Part shown: positions 9,060-17,400 of the stretch, piece after piece
Numbering within the stretch: position 1 is the first letter of the stretch
Layout of the letters: every line of letters begins with the position of its first letter
Source: Owenweeksia sp. TMED14
GTDB taxonomy: Bacteria; Bacteroidota; Bacteroidia; Flavobacteriales; Schleiferiaceae
Direction of reading: 5' to 3'
Assembly (NCBI GenBank): GCA_002167805.1
Contig: NHBT01000014.1
Coordinates: forward strand, 1-19,581
DNA length: 19,581 bases
Notes under the pieces: model-generated
Databases searched by the model: none
What the model was told of the DNA's origin: nothing
The model's input: the letters and a program-made list of their open reading frames with translations, nothing else
Translations under genes and position numbers: made by a program

Positions 9060-9197
9060 ATGATATCGCAATTCTTATATATTGGCCCTGGATTGGGTGT
9101 AGGAAGCCTAATTTTAATGTTTCTCATTGGGGCAATTGTTATATTTTCCCTAGGATTCATTATTTACTTAAAAGCAAAGCGGTTTTTTAAAAAATAA
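9060..9197 (+). CDS. 45-residue single-pass membrane microprotein with YIGPGLG motif
   Basis: An ATG one base after the stop of the ASST-like gene opens a 45-codon frame that closes at TAA 9195-9197, three bases before the next start. The frame fills the gap between two real genes almost exactly, which argues that it is coding. The peptide has a short N-terminus with YIGPGLGVGS (7-16), one long hydrophobic helix (about 17-37) and a basic end (LKAKRFFKK), predicting a periplasmic N-terminus and cytosolic C-terminus by the positive-inside rule. I recall tiny proteins with a similar YIGPGxG start followed by one helix and a basic tail near exopolysaccharide and sulfotransferase-type genes, but I cannot verify this here. 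Function is unknown; a structural partner of the flanking membrane proteins is a guess. Confidence 0.72.
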   Translation: MISQFLYIGPGLGVGSLILMFLIGAIVIFSLGFIIYLKAKRFFKK

Positions 9198-9200
9198 AAG

Positions 9201-10553
9201 ATGTCTGAAGCATTTATTTGGGGATCTTCGGGGTTTATTGCTTTATACTTTCTTCGTTTAAATCGAAATAATTTCTATTCACTTGCATTAGCAAGCGTAG
9301 GCCTTTTAGATGATATACTGAAAACTGAAGATGATGATGAAAAGTTAATTCGAGTCCAAAAAAACACTAAGGAATTAATAATGCTTTTGATAAAAGTGTT
9401 TGTATTAATTTTTGTTTGTATCACTATTTTTTTGATTTGGATATATTTTCTTGAGTTAATACTCTCCATTGATTTAAATAAAAATGATCCCAGTATAATA
9501 GCATTTTCCATTGGCGCCAGTATTCCATTTTTCATCCCCATAAAAAACTCCAGTTCATATAGTGAGGTTAGTCAATTATTTCATAAGTTAATTTTAGATA
9601 ATCCGAATTTAGGACTTCGACTTCTTAAACGAGAAATAAAAAAATATTCTTCGAGATCAGAAAAAAAAGAAAAATTTTTGATAGTCAGTGGCCTAGCAAG
9701 GTCTGGAACAACCAGTATGATGAATGCACTATCAAAAAATCAAATATTTGACTCACTATCCTATTCGAATATGCCATTTCTACTTAGTCCCAAAACATGG
9801 GCGAAGGTTTACAGGCCTTCTGGAAAGAAAAGAAAAGAAAGGAGACATGGAGATGGGATTTTTGTGAATGAAAATTCAAATGAAGCCCTGGAAGAATACT
9901 TTTTTAAATCCATACTAAAAGATTCGTTTATAACAAGTTCAAGCCTCGTAAAACATACCCTATCCGAAGAGAGCTATGAACTTTATTTAAGATATCAAGG
10001 GCTGATTTCAGCAAGCCCAAAAAGGTATTATTTAGCTAAGAACAACAATATGCTTTTGAGATATGAATCTCTTCGAAATTTTAACAAGAATTTTATATTC
10101 CTACTTTTGTTTCGAGACCCACTCTCTCATGCATTTTCACTTTATCAAATGCACAATAATTTTTCTAGCGAGCAGGAGAAAGATCCTTTCATTATAAAAT
10201 ATATGAATTGGTTGGTTCATCATGAATTTGGCTTGAATCATAAATATTTCAATCTTGATAAAAGCAAACTTGATGGTGACAAAAGCACACTCAACTATTG
10301 GCTAAAAAACTGGATAAATTTTTACCGGCACGCCGAAAAAATTAAAGATGAGAATACATATTTTATATGCTACGAAACCTATTGTGAAAACCCGAATTTC
10401 ATTTTGAATAAGATTCTTAAAAAATTTAATAGCCCACTTGTTATAGAGTCAAAACCTTACCTTCAGCGCAAAGAAGTCAAAGAAAAATATTCAGCTGAAA
10501 TTTTAAATGAAGCAATGATTATTTATAATAAACTCAAAAGCAAAGAATTATGA
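9201..10553 (+). CDS. Membrane-anchored PAPS-dependent sulfotransferase family protein
   Basis: This 450-residue protein has an N-terminal membrane module and a C-terminal sulfotransferase domain. A strongly hydrophobic segment spans 57-87 and a second weaker one 97-114. They are joined to the catalytic part by a charged linker rich in Lys and Ser (141-157). The 5'-phosphosulfate loop is GLARSGTTSMMNAL (164-177). The 3'-phosphate region is FRDPLSHAFSLYQMH (304-318), with Arg305 and a Ser at 309 or 313. The late CYETYCENP (near 390) matches the family's conserved YE-E-P region. It should move sulfate from cytosolic PAPS to a glycan, lipid or other hydroxyl acceptor at the membrane. It starts three bases after the microprotein stop. 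The gene is very AT-rich. Acceptor unknown. Confidence 0.8.
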   Translation: MSEAFIWGSSGFIALYFLRLNRNNFYSLALASVGLLDDILKTEDDDEKLIRVQKNTKELIMLLIKVFVLIFVCITIFLIWIYFLELILSIDLNKNDPSIIAFSIGASIPFFIPIKNSSSYSEVSQLFHKLILDNPNLGLRLLKREIKKYSSRSEKKEKFLIVSGLARSGTTSMMNALSKNQIFDSLSYSNMPFLLSPKTWAKVYRPSGKKRKERRHGDGIFVNENSNEALEEYFFKSILKDSFITSSSLVKHTLSEESYELYLRYQGLISASPKRYYLAKNNNMLLRYESLRNFNKNFIFLLLFRDPLSHAFSLYQMHNNFSSEQEKDPFIIKYMNWLVHHEFGLNHKYFNLDKSKLDGDKSTLNYWLKNWINFYRHAEKIKDENTYFICYETYCENPNFILNKILKKFNSPLVIESKPYLQRKEVKEKYSAEILNEAMIIYNKLKSKEL

Positions 10554-10592
10554 TAATTAAGTCTAAAATAAAAATATTCCTTTTAGAGTAAA

Positions 10593-10600
10593 TACATTTG
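10593..10600 (+). promoter_or_regulatory. Possible promoter -7 element (TACATTTG) just before the 98-residue ORF
   Basis: An exact TAnnTTTG match ends only four bases before the ATG at 10605. If used, transcription would begin at or next to the start codon, giving a leaderless or nearly leaderless message. No convincing TTG element is seen at the expected upstream distance, so chance occurrence in AT-rich DNA is possible. Confidence 0.35.
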
Positions 10601-10604
10601 CATC

Positions 10605-10901
10605 ATGGCAAAGAATCATATCGGTTTCAACAGAAGAGTTTTTAATCTAAAATCAAGAGTTCCAAATTTAATTTTTAAGACAATAATCTTTGCGATTGCA
10701 GCATATGCCTTAAAAGATGATTTTCCTTTTCTTTTGACCATATTTTGGATTTATGTGAGCTTTAATTTTATGTTACTTATCGGCTTTTGGGCTTTTAAAA
10801 GATTCATAAATAAAAAAATTGGTGAAGTAAATAACCAATTTCAGGGCAATATCTCACAGCAAGATGAGGATCTTGGTGAAGCAGAAATTGTAGAGGATTA
10901 A
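10605..10901 (+). CDS. Small hypothetical membrane protein, two transmembrane segments and acidic tail
   Basis: I do not recognise this 98-residue protein. It has a basic N-terminus (MAKNHIGFNRR), two hydrophobic segments (about 22-36 and 41-63), a short basic stretch (KRFINKK, 65-71) and a polar acidic C-terminus ending DEDLGEAEIVED. The basic flanks predict both ends in the cytoplasm. It lies 51 nt after the membrane-anchored sulfotransferase gene on the same strand and may belong to that operon or have its own promoter. It ends seven bases from the convergent sugar-porter gene. Confidence 0.65.
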   Translation: MAKNHIGFNRRVFNLKSRVPNLIFKTIIFAIAAYALKDDFPFLLTIFWIYVSFNFMLLIGFWAFKRFINKKIGEVNNQFQGNISQQDEDLGEAEIVED

Positions 10902-10908
10902 AACTTTT

Positions 10909-12240
10909 TTAATTTTCCTCCAAAAGAGACTTTAGCTCTTCTAAAGATTTACCTTTTGTCTCCGGCATGATAAAATGCGTGAACAATAATTGAACAATCA
11001 TGCATATTGCAAAAATTATGAATATCTGATATCCTTCAGGATAAATTTCCATTAGCACTGGCCCCATTAAAGTTATTAGAGCTGCGAAGACCCAATGCGT
11101 ACCTGTACCCCATGACTGTCCGATCCCCCGAACAGAATTGGGGAAAATTTCTGATATAAATACCCAGATTACAGCTCCTTGACCTACAGCATGAGAGGCA
11201 ATAAATAGTAATATGAAACTTAGATTGAAATACGCAGAAGCATCACTGTAAAAACCGTAAGCCACAAGCACTAGCGAGATGATATAACCTATTGACCCAA
11301 TGTACATTAAAGTTCTTCTTCCAGCCCTATCAATGAGGTATAGACCTATAAATGTAAATAACAGATTAACCCCTCCGATAGAAACAGAGCTTAAAAGAGA
11401 ACCTGATGTCGCAAATCCCGCTTTTTCCAATATAGATGGGGCATAGTATAAAATAAAATTAATTCCTGAGAGCTGATTAAACATAGATAATAAGAATGCG
11501 AGTAATATTGGAAACCGGAACCTCTTTGAGAAGAAATTTTCTCCTTTTCCTCTTCCCTCACTTTGAATTTCTAACTGAATTGCTTCAAGTGTTTCATTTA
11601 ATAGTTGGGCATTCATTAGTTCTTTTAATATTTTACTCGCAGCGTCCATATCACCCTTTTTAGTCAAAAGCCATCTTGGACTTTCAGGAATTGTTAACAC
11701 GAAAAGAGTATAGATCATCGCAGGTATTGCCTCCACTCCAAGCATAAACCTCCAATCATTTACCCCCCCAAAGTCGTTGAGTAAAAAATTTGATAAAAAT
11801 GCCATAAGTATTCCAAAAACAATATTAAACTGGTATAATGCAACAAGACGACCGCGATTTTTAGATGACGATATTTCTGAAATATATGCCGGAGCAGCAA
11901 CGGATGAGGCACCTACCCCAATACCTCCAATAAAGCGAAAAAAGCTGAAAGAATAGGGATCCCAGGCAATGGCACTGCCAATAGCTGAAAGTAGATATAG
12001 GCCTCCAATAATTACTAAAATCGGCTTTCGACCGTACTTATCAATAAATCTTCCGCCAAATAAAGATCCTAGTACGGTCCCCCATAATGCCATGGACATA
12101 ATGAACGTACCATGAAACCATGATGAAGTATTCCAAAGATTACGAATTGGCTCATTAGCACCAGATATTACAACCGTATCGAAACCAAATAAAAATCCAG
12201 CAATAGCAACTGCCCAAGACCATTTTTGCACATTTTTCAT
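10909..12240 (-). CDS. Sugar porter family MFS transporter
   Basis: This 443-residue, 12-helix protein belongs to the sugar porter branch of the major facilitator superfamily and most likely imports a monosaccharide with protons across the inner membrane. Signature motifs are FGFDTVVISGA in helix 1 (18-28), GGRFIDKYGRKP in the first loop (62-73), PESPRWLL before the central loop (185-192), NQLSGINFILYYAPSI in helix 7 (255-270), DRAGRR (304-309) and PETKGKSLEEL near the C-terminus. The start is taken as the ATG at 12240; a TTG one codon earlier is less likely. The sugar cannot be named. The gene is divergent from a small membrane protein gene (83 nt) and is not linked to sugar-catabolic genes in the window. 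Confidence 0.92.
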   Translation of the reverse strand: MKNVQKWSWAVAIAGFLFGFDTVVISGANEPIRNLWNTSSWFHGTFIMSMALWGTVLGSLFGGRFIDKYGRKPILVIIGGLYLLSAIGSAIAWDPYSFSFFRFIGGIGVGASSVAAPAYISEISSSKNRGRLVALYQFNIVFGILMAFLSNFLLNDFGGVNDWRFMLGVEAIPAMIYTLFVLTIPESPRWLLTKKGDMDAASKILKELMNAQLLNETLEAIQLEIQSEGRGKGENFFSKRFRFPILLAFLLSMFNQLSGINFILYYAPSILEKAGFATSGSLLSSVSIGGVNLLFTFIGLYLIDRAGRRTLMYIGSIGYIISLVLVAYGFYSDASAYFNLSFILLFIASHAVGQGAVIWVFISEIFPNSVRGIGQSWGTGTHWVFAALITLMGPVLMEIYPEGYQIFIIFAICMIVQLLFTHFIMPETKGKSLEELKSLLEEN

Positions 12241-12323
12241 CAATATTTTTATTTGTGAATGTGGAAAACTACAAATACTTCCGCAACAAATTGATTACTT
12301 TCACAGTCAAATAATTAAAACAG

Positions 12324-12674
12324 ATGAATAGCAATACGATTGAACGAATATTACTTCTTTTGGGAGGGGTGCTTTTAATAGGCTATATTGCCTCCATCTT
12401 TATACCAGCATTGGAAAATATGCAATCCAACTTTCGGCTTGGTGCTATTGCTGGAATTGTTTGTTACGCAGGATATAGTTTTTTCACACAGTACAGCGAT
12501 CAAAAGATAATCATGTCAAAAGATCAAAAAGTGCAAAAATTGATGATGGAATTGAAAAAGGAGAAACAACGCGGTGATGACCTGCATAAAAGTCATTTAT
12601 CACTGCAATCGAAGCTATCTGAAGCTGAAGAACTCATATCTGAGATGAAAAAACAAAATGAGAAATCCAATTAA
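12324..12674 (+). CDS. Small membrane protein with two helices and a C-terminal coiled coil
   Basis: I do not recognise this 116-residue protein. It has two hydrophobic segments (8-28 and 38-55) followed by a highly charged helical region (about 65-114) with regular hydrophobic spacing, as expected of a cytosolic coiled coil. It could act as an oligomeric scaffold, but nothing specific is visible. It is divergent from the sugar porter gene and converges on the second sulfotransferase gene, with six bases between the two stop codons. Confidence 0.7.
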   Translation: MNSNTIERILLLLGGVLLIGYIASIFIPALENMQSNFRLGAIAGIVCYAGYSFFTQYSDQKIIMSKDQKVQKLMMELKKEKQRGDDLHKSHLSLQSKLSEAEELISEMKKQNEKSN

Positions 12675-12680
12675 GGATAA

Positions 12681-13655
12681 TTATCGCAAGTAAAAAGAGT
12701 AAAAGCGATTATAGAGAAATCTAATTAAAGATTCCCCCTTCGCAGGCCTCCACCTCCCTTTAAGTATTGTCTGCTTTTCATAGCCAAAACTTTGTAAAAC
12801 ATGTGAAAGGTTTTTTGTTACAAGATTGGCTTCATTAGGATGAATCTCATTTTTCCAATTATCTATATATTTTGAACTTATACCATTGATTGATCCATAA
12901 GCACTATTCCCAGACCAGGGTTTACTCAAAACAGTAGGCTCAAGCATATTTTTATCAAATTTGATATCTAAAAAATCTGAAACTTCAGTCATAATTTGTT
13001 TTGGATCTCGAGCCAAATCTTCATAACGCAGCACTTTATAATTCGGGATAATTTTTTTATTCTTATCAAGAAAAAAATAGCCATTTTCCAGGGAGTCATA
13101 TACCTTGTTTATGAGCGGATAACCTTGATCTTTTGATTTAAATTTTCTCAAGGCAACAAAGTTTGCGTAAGGATTTTTAACGATATGAATAAAGTGAGCA
13201 TCAGGGAAGCAATGATAAAGTTCCATGGCCATTTCCGCATGCTCAACAGACTTCTCAACGACTCGTTTACCCCTGGCATCTCCCAACTCAGGTAATAATA
13301 AAGGCATCAAGTCTCTAATTAACTGCAAAGCGTCTTTTGGTGACTTAATTCCCTTTTCTTTTTCAAGAATATCAGTAGCATTTTTTAAATCAAGAATATT
13401 GGATAGGACAACATCAGTCTGTCGATCCTTAGAATTTGAATATTTTTTGAGAGTTTCAAGGAGTATTTCGGAAAATTCAAAATTTTCATTAGGCGTCTGA
13501 CGGCGATATGAATATTGAACCCATCGGCCAAGAGATGCCATGAAATGAGTTTCAAACGGGATTACATATAACTCAGGGTGACTATCAAGTAGCGAGCGCA
13601 ATAGACTAGTACCTGACTTGTGGCTTCCAAGAATAAAAACTGGAGGATTTTTCAT
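12681..13655 (-). CDS. Sulfotransferase family protein (cytosolic type, no membrane anchor)
   Basis: This is a 324-residue P-loop-like sulfotransferase. The 5'-phosphosulfate-binding loop is FILGSHKSGTSLLRSLLDSH (7-26), directly at the N-terminus with no signal peptide or anchor. The region expected to hold the 3'-phosphate site reads HFIHIVKNPYANFVALRKF (154-172). The usual Arg-Asp-Pro is replaced by Lys-Asn-Pro and the usual downstream Ser is absent. A YEDLARDP motif near 210 matches the family. The expected reaction is sulfate transfer from PAPS to a hydroxyl or amine, but the altered 3' site leaves donor binding open. It differs clearly from the membrane-anchored enzyme, so the two are not recent duplicates. 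It is divergent from the lipoprotein gene (44 nt). Confidence 0.8.
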   Translation of the reverse strand: MKNPPVFILGSHKSGTSLLRSLLDSHPELYVIPFETHFMASLGRWVQYSYRRQTPNENFEFSEILLETLKKYSNSKDRQTDVVLSNILDLKNATDILEKEKGIKSPKDALQLIRDLMPLLLPELGDARGKRVVEKSVEHAEMAMELYHCFPDAHFIHIVKNPYANFVALRKFKSKDQGYPLINKVYDSLENGYFFLDKNKKIIPNYKVLRYEDLARDPKQIMTEVSDFLDIKFDKNMLEPTVLSKPWSGNSAYGSINGISSKYIDNWKNEIHPNEANLVTKNLSHVLQSFGYEKQTILKGRWRPAKGESLIRFLYNRFYSFYLR

Positions 13656-13699
13656 GAAAAATAAATTCTTGCATTAAAAGTAGTTAGTACCTTAGAAAT

Positions 13700-14209
13700 A
13701 TGAACATTATAAAACAGGCAGTTTCAGTATTTATTTTTCTTTTCTCTGTTTCATGTGACTTGAATCAAGATTACTTCTCAAATTCCGTTGATGATGATCT
13801 CGAAAAAGCACTAATAAATGAAATTATCGATTCATGGCATCTTGCGGCCAGTAATGCAGACTCGGTTACTTACTTCAATATTATTGCAAATGATAATAGT
13901 ATTTTTCAAGGGACTGATGATAACGAGAGATGGACCAAAACAGAATTCAAAAATTGGAGTCGCGAATACTTCAAAAGAAAATCTGCTTGGACTTTTGTAC
14001 CTCAGAAAGGGAGAAATATTAGCATAAAAAATAATGTAGCTTGGTTTGATGAAAAACTAGACTCAAAGCATATGGGCCGAACTCGGGGAAATGGAGTAAT
14101 GGTTAAGGATGGAGAAACCTGGAAAATAGAACATTATACACTTTCTCTACCTATCCCAAATGAGTTAATAAATGGAGTGATTGACACGATCAAAAATTCG
14201 GACTATTAA
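13700..14209 (+). CDS. Putative lipoprotein with SnoaL/NTF2-like fold
   Basis: Residues 1-18 form a hydrophobic signal ending FSVSC, with Cys19 as a likely lipidation site; the lipobox is a loose one, which is common in this phylum. The mature part (about 30-169) resembles the SnoaL-like/NTF2-like superfamily. Supporting features are an early helix with a WHLAASNADSVTYFNII pattern, then GTDDNERWTKTEF, AWFDEKLDS and a closing WKIEHYTLSLPIPNE. Such domains form a small cone-shaped pocket; some are enzymes and many only bind ligands. It shares a 44-nt divergent region with the sulfotransferase gene, where TACCTTAG (13688-13695) is one base off a -7 element. Confidence 0.72.
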   Translation: MNIIKQAVSVFIFLFSVSCDLNQDYFSNSVDDDLEKALINEIIDSWHLAASNADSVTYFNIIANDNSIFQGTDDNERWTKTEFKNWSREYFKRKSAWTFVPQKGRNISIKNNVAWFDEKLDSKHMGRTRGNGVMVKDGETWKIEHYTLSLPIPNELINGVIDTIKNSDY

Positions 14210-14215
14210 ACTTTG

Positions 14216-14237
14216 ATCTAAAAAAAATTAGATTTTC
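14216..14237 (+). terminator. Weak terminator-like hairpin after the lipoprotein gene
   Basis: ATCTAA (14216-14221) and TTAGAT (14228-14233) can pair around a six-A loop, followed by a short T run. The stem is only six AT-rich pairs, so this is tentative. It lies a few bases after the lipoprotein stop codon. Confidence 0.3.
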
Positions 14238-14306
14238 GTAAACCATCTGTTTGCAAAAGGTCTAAGAAACCAGCGCCGACGGATTTGTTCGTAAAATAGT
14301 GTATTT

Positions 14307-14334
14307 ATATAGTTGTTTAATAAAACAACTATAT
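14307..14334. repeat. Perfect 12-bp inverted repeat in the 258-nt gap before the large surface-protein gene
   Basis: The arms 14307-14318 and 14323-14334 (ATATAGTTGTTT and AAACAACTATAT) are perfectly complementary around an AATA loop. No T tract follows on the plus strand and no long one on the minus strand, so this is not a standard terminator. It lies about 130 nt before the ATG of the 1601-residue protein and could be an operator, an mRNA leader hairpin or a poor terminator. The rest of the 14210-14467 gap shows no ORF and no clear TAnnTTTG promoter. Confidence 0.6.
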
Positions 14335-14467
14335 TATCATTGTGTTAAACCTCATTTTTATAGCTGAGTTTAGAATTTTTCATATTATTTTTAGACCTAC
14401 AATTATTTACAATCAATAATAACCCCCGAGTGCCTAGGCGCTACAATTTCAACCTAAACACCTCAAT

Positions 14468-17400
14468 ATGAAGGACCTTACCAAAAAGCTCTTACTCCTA
14501 TCAGCCCTTTTTATTACCAGCTTGACCCTTTCAGCGCAAACTCCGATGTCAGGCACCTATTCTGTTGACCTGTCGGGATCTGGTAACTACAACTCAATAC
14601 CAGCCGCTGTAACGGCATTAGCCCAAAATGGGGTGAATGGACCTGTTACTATCAATATAAAAGATGGCACATATGGGCAATTTACAGTGGATTCAATACC
14701 CGGTGCATCGTCCACCAATTCGGTGACCTTTCAATCGGACCCTTCAAACACGAGTCAAGCCGTAATCCAAGATTCCGCAGTCATAGCAAGTGACAACTAT
14801 CTAGTTGTTCTTAATGGTTGTGATTATATAAGATTTAAAAATATAACATTCAATACTTTGAGTCCCACCTATGGAACAGTATTCTATTCTCTCGGACCAA
14901 TTACCAACTGGACTCTTGAAGGAAATACTATGAATGGTTCAGCAGGCAATAGCACCAGTTGGAATCATAGAATGAATAGTGGTGCCGGCACATCAAGACC
15001 CAAAGGGACCATAAAAATGATAGACAATAATATCAACAATTTTTCTAGAGCAATTTCTATAGGAGGAGGCACTTATCAAGATGGAGCAGATTCTCTATTT
15101 ATAAAGGATAATATAATTTATGCCACAGATGCAGGGCTTGATGTGAATTGGGCCAAGTATGTTGAAGTGACCAATAACGAATTCCACAAATCTGGACTAA
15201 CATCGAATATTCTTTGGTATCAAGCATTAAATAATAGTGTTAATTGGGTTTCTTTTGGTCTAGTTTTTAATGATAATATTATTCGAAACGCAGAAAATGG
15301 CTTGAATGTATATACCAATCCTACCAACCTCGCTTTTCCATTATTTGCTGAAGTGAAAAACAATGACATCACCACCCATTATCGAGGTATTTATTTGAGA
15401 GGAAATCCAGACTCTTTAACAGGAAATACATTTCGTGATATTATGATCGAAAACAATGAAATTGTGCATGTTGGTACTTCATCAGTTACTGCAACTGGAA
15501 TGGAGTTCACAAATATCAATATAGATACCACTAAAAACGGTCAAGTTCGAAATAATATGATTTTAATTGGAAATGTTACTTCGAATTCACAACACAGAGG
15601 AATATACTTGTATCACTGTGCAAATTTAAATGTCAATCACAATACGGTTGTTCTCAATTCAGGCCATCCTCTATTTGGAGGTAATATGTATTTGGGTGCT
15701 TCGACAAGTGCTACTCAATTTGACCCAGTGAATAATAAAATTCAAAATAATATCTTTAGTAATTACGCCTCAGGGTCTGCTATACATGCTGAAACAGCTG
15801 CTGCCCCAGGAACATTCTTTACCTCGGATCACAATATATATTTTGGAAATTCATCTACGGTGATGGCTTATGGAGTGCTGGGAACAGGCTCTAGTACTAT
15901 TTCTGGATGGAATACATTGAGCGGTGGTCAAGACTCTAATTCATTCTTTGGCGATCCCATTTTTGTGAGCGCCAACGACATTCATACTGCAGGAACTCTC
16001 GCAGATAGTGCAGGTACCCCTTTAGGGTTAGCCACAGATTTTGATGGAGATACTCGATCTCTGACAAATCCTGATATTGGAGCTGATGAATACACTCCAC
16101 TTTCTTGCTTTGGAGTAACTAGCTTATCTGCTACGAATCTCACAGCCAGTTCTGCAGATTTATCATGGTCTTCATACAACTCCGGAGCCATAGGATACCA
16201 ACTTCGTTATAATACCCAAGGCTCTGTTAATTACACCTTCGTCTCAGGCACTGGAACTTCAAAGACCTTAAATGGTTTATTATCAGGTACAATTTACAAT
16301 GCTAAAGTGAGAGAGATATGCTCAGTAGGTGACACAAGTGCGTGGTCAGATATAATTGATTTCGGCACTGAGCTTTGTGATCCAATCTCACGTTGCGCTC
16401 ATGAGTTTATCATGAAAGACGCATGGGGAGACGGATGGAATGGCGGTATTATTTCATTGGAACAAAAAAATGCTTTGAATGGACAATGGATAGAGATGGG
16501 TGAAGCGAGCCTTGCAAGTGGAGCAGGTCCAGTTTCGGTATTTGGTCAACTCTGTGATGGAGATTCCGCCAGGCTGGTTTGTAAAGCTCCGGGAAGCTTT
16601 TTCTACGAGATGGATTTCACACTCTTAAGTGCGTTGGGAGATACCATTTATAATGAGCCCGGAAGCTCTTCAAATGATGGAACTACTGCCTCTGTCGGTC
16701 AAGTATTTGCAACCTTCTTAGTAAGCTGTCCGGCTACATGTCCCATAACAGACAGTATAACTGTTCCTTCTGAGACAACTTGTGGCCCCTCAGAAGTCAC
16801 TTTCAACTCATCAAATACAAATCCCGCAAATACGGTACTTTGGATGAATTCATCTTCAGAAGTTTTAAGTTCTGGAAATAGCTTCACAACTCCTATTATT
16901 ACTGCAAATACCGATTACTATGCCTCGGTATTCACAGCAAATAATCTTGTAGCACCCCATGCTTTTGGACCTCCGACGACATTGACAGGAGGGTTCGGAA
17001 ACTATACAAATGGAATGTGGTTCTCTGCGAGTCAGGCATTTGTATTAGATTCCATTAGCGTAATATCTAATGGTCTTGTAGATTTCCAAGTGAGAATATC
17101 TGAAGGAGGAGGAAGTAAAGCCTCCGGTCATTCCGGGAATGAGCTTCAGCTATCTGACACAATTAATTTACCTGCAGCGGGCACTCACCAAGTTTATGTA
17201 GGTCTTGCTATTACACCAGGAACGTATTATATCAATTTTGATTTTGTCTCCGGCACACCTGGACAACTTCACCGAGCGACTACAGGAGGTGCTTACCCAT
17301 ATACTGTTGCTAACGTTGCAAGTATTGACTCGGTTCAATTTGGAAGCACAAACTCGAGAGTTTACTATGCCTATGACTGGATTATAACTGAAGGTTGTAC

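Noticed and set aside
12676-12685. GATAATTATC 10-bp palindrome between two convergent stops
   Set aside because: It is short, AT-rich and partly within a stop codon; likely chance, with no T tract.
14468-16100. Calling the beta-helix part a pectate or other polysaccharide lyase
   Set aside because: The parallel beta-helix fold is shared by many binding proteins and no lyase active-site motif was seen.
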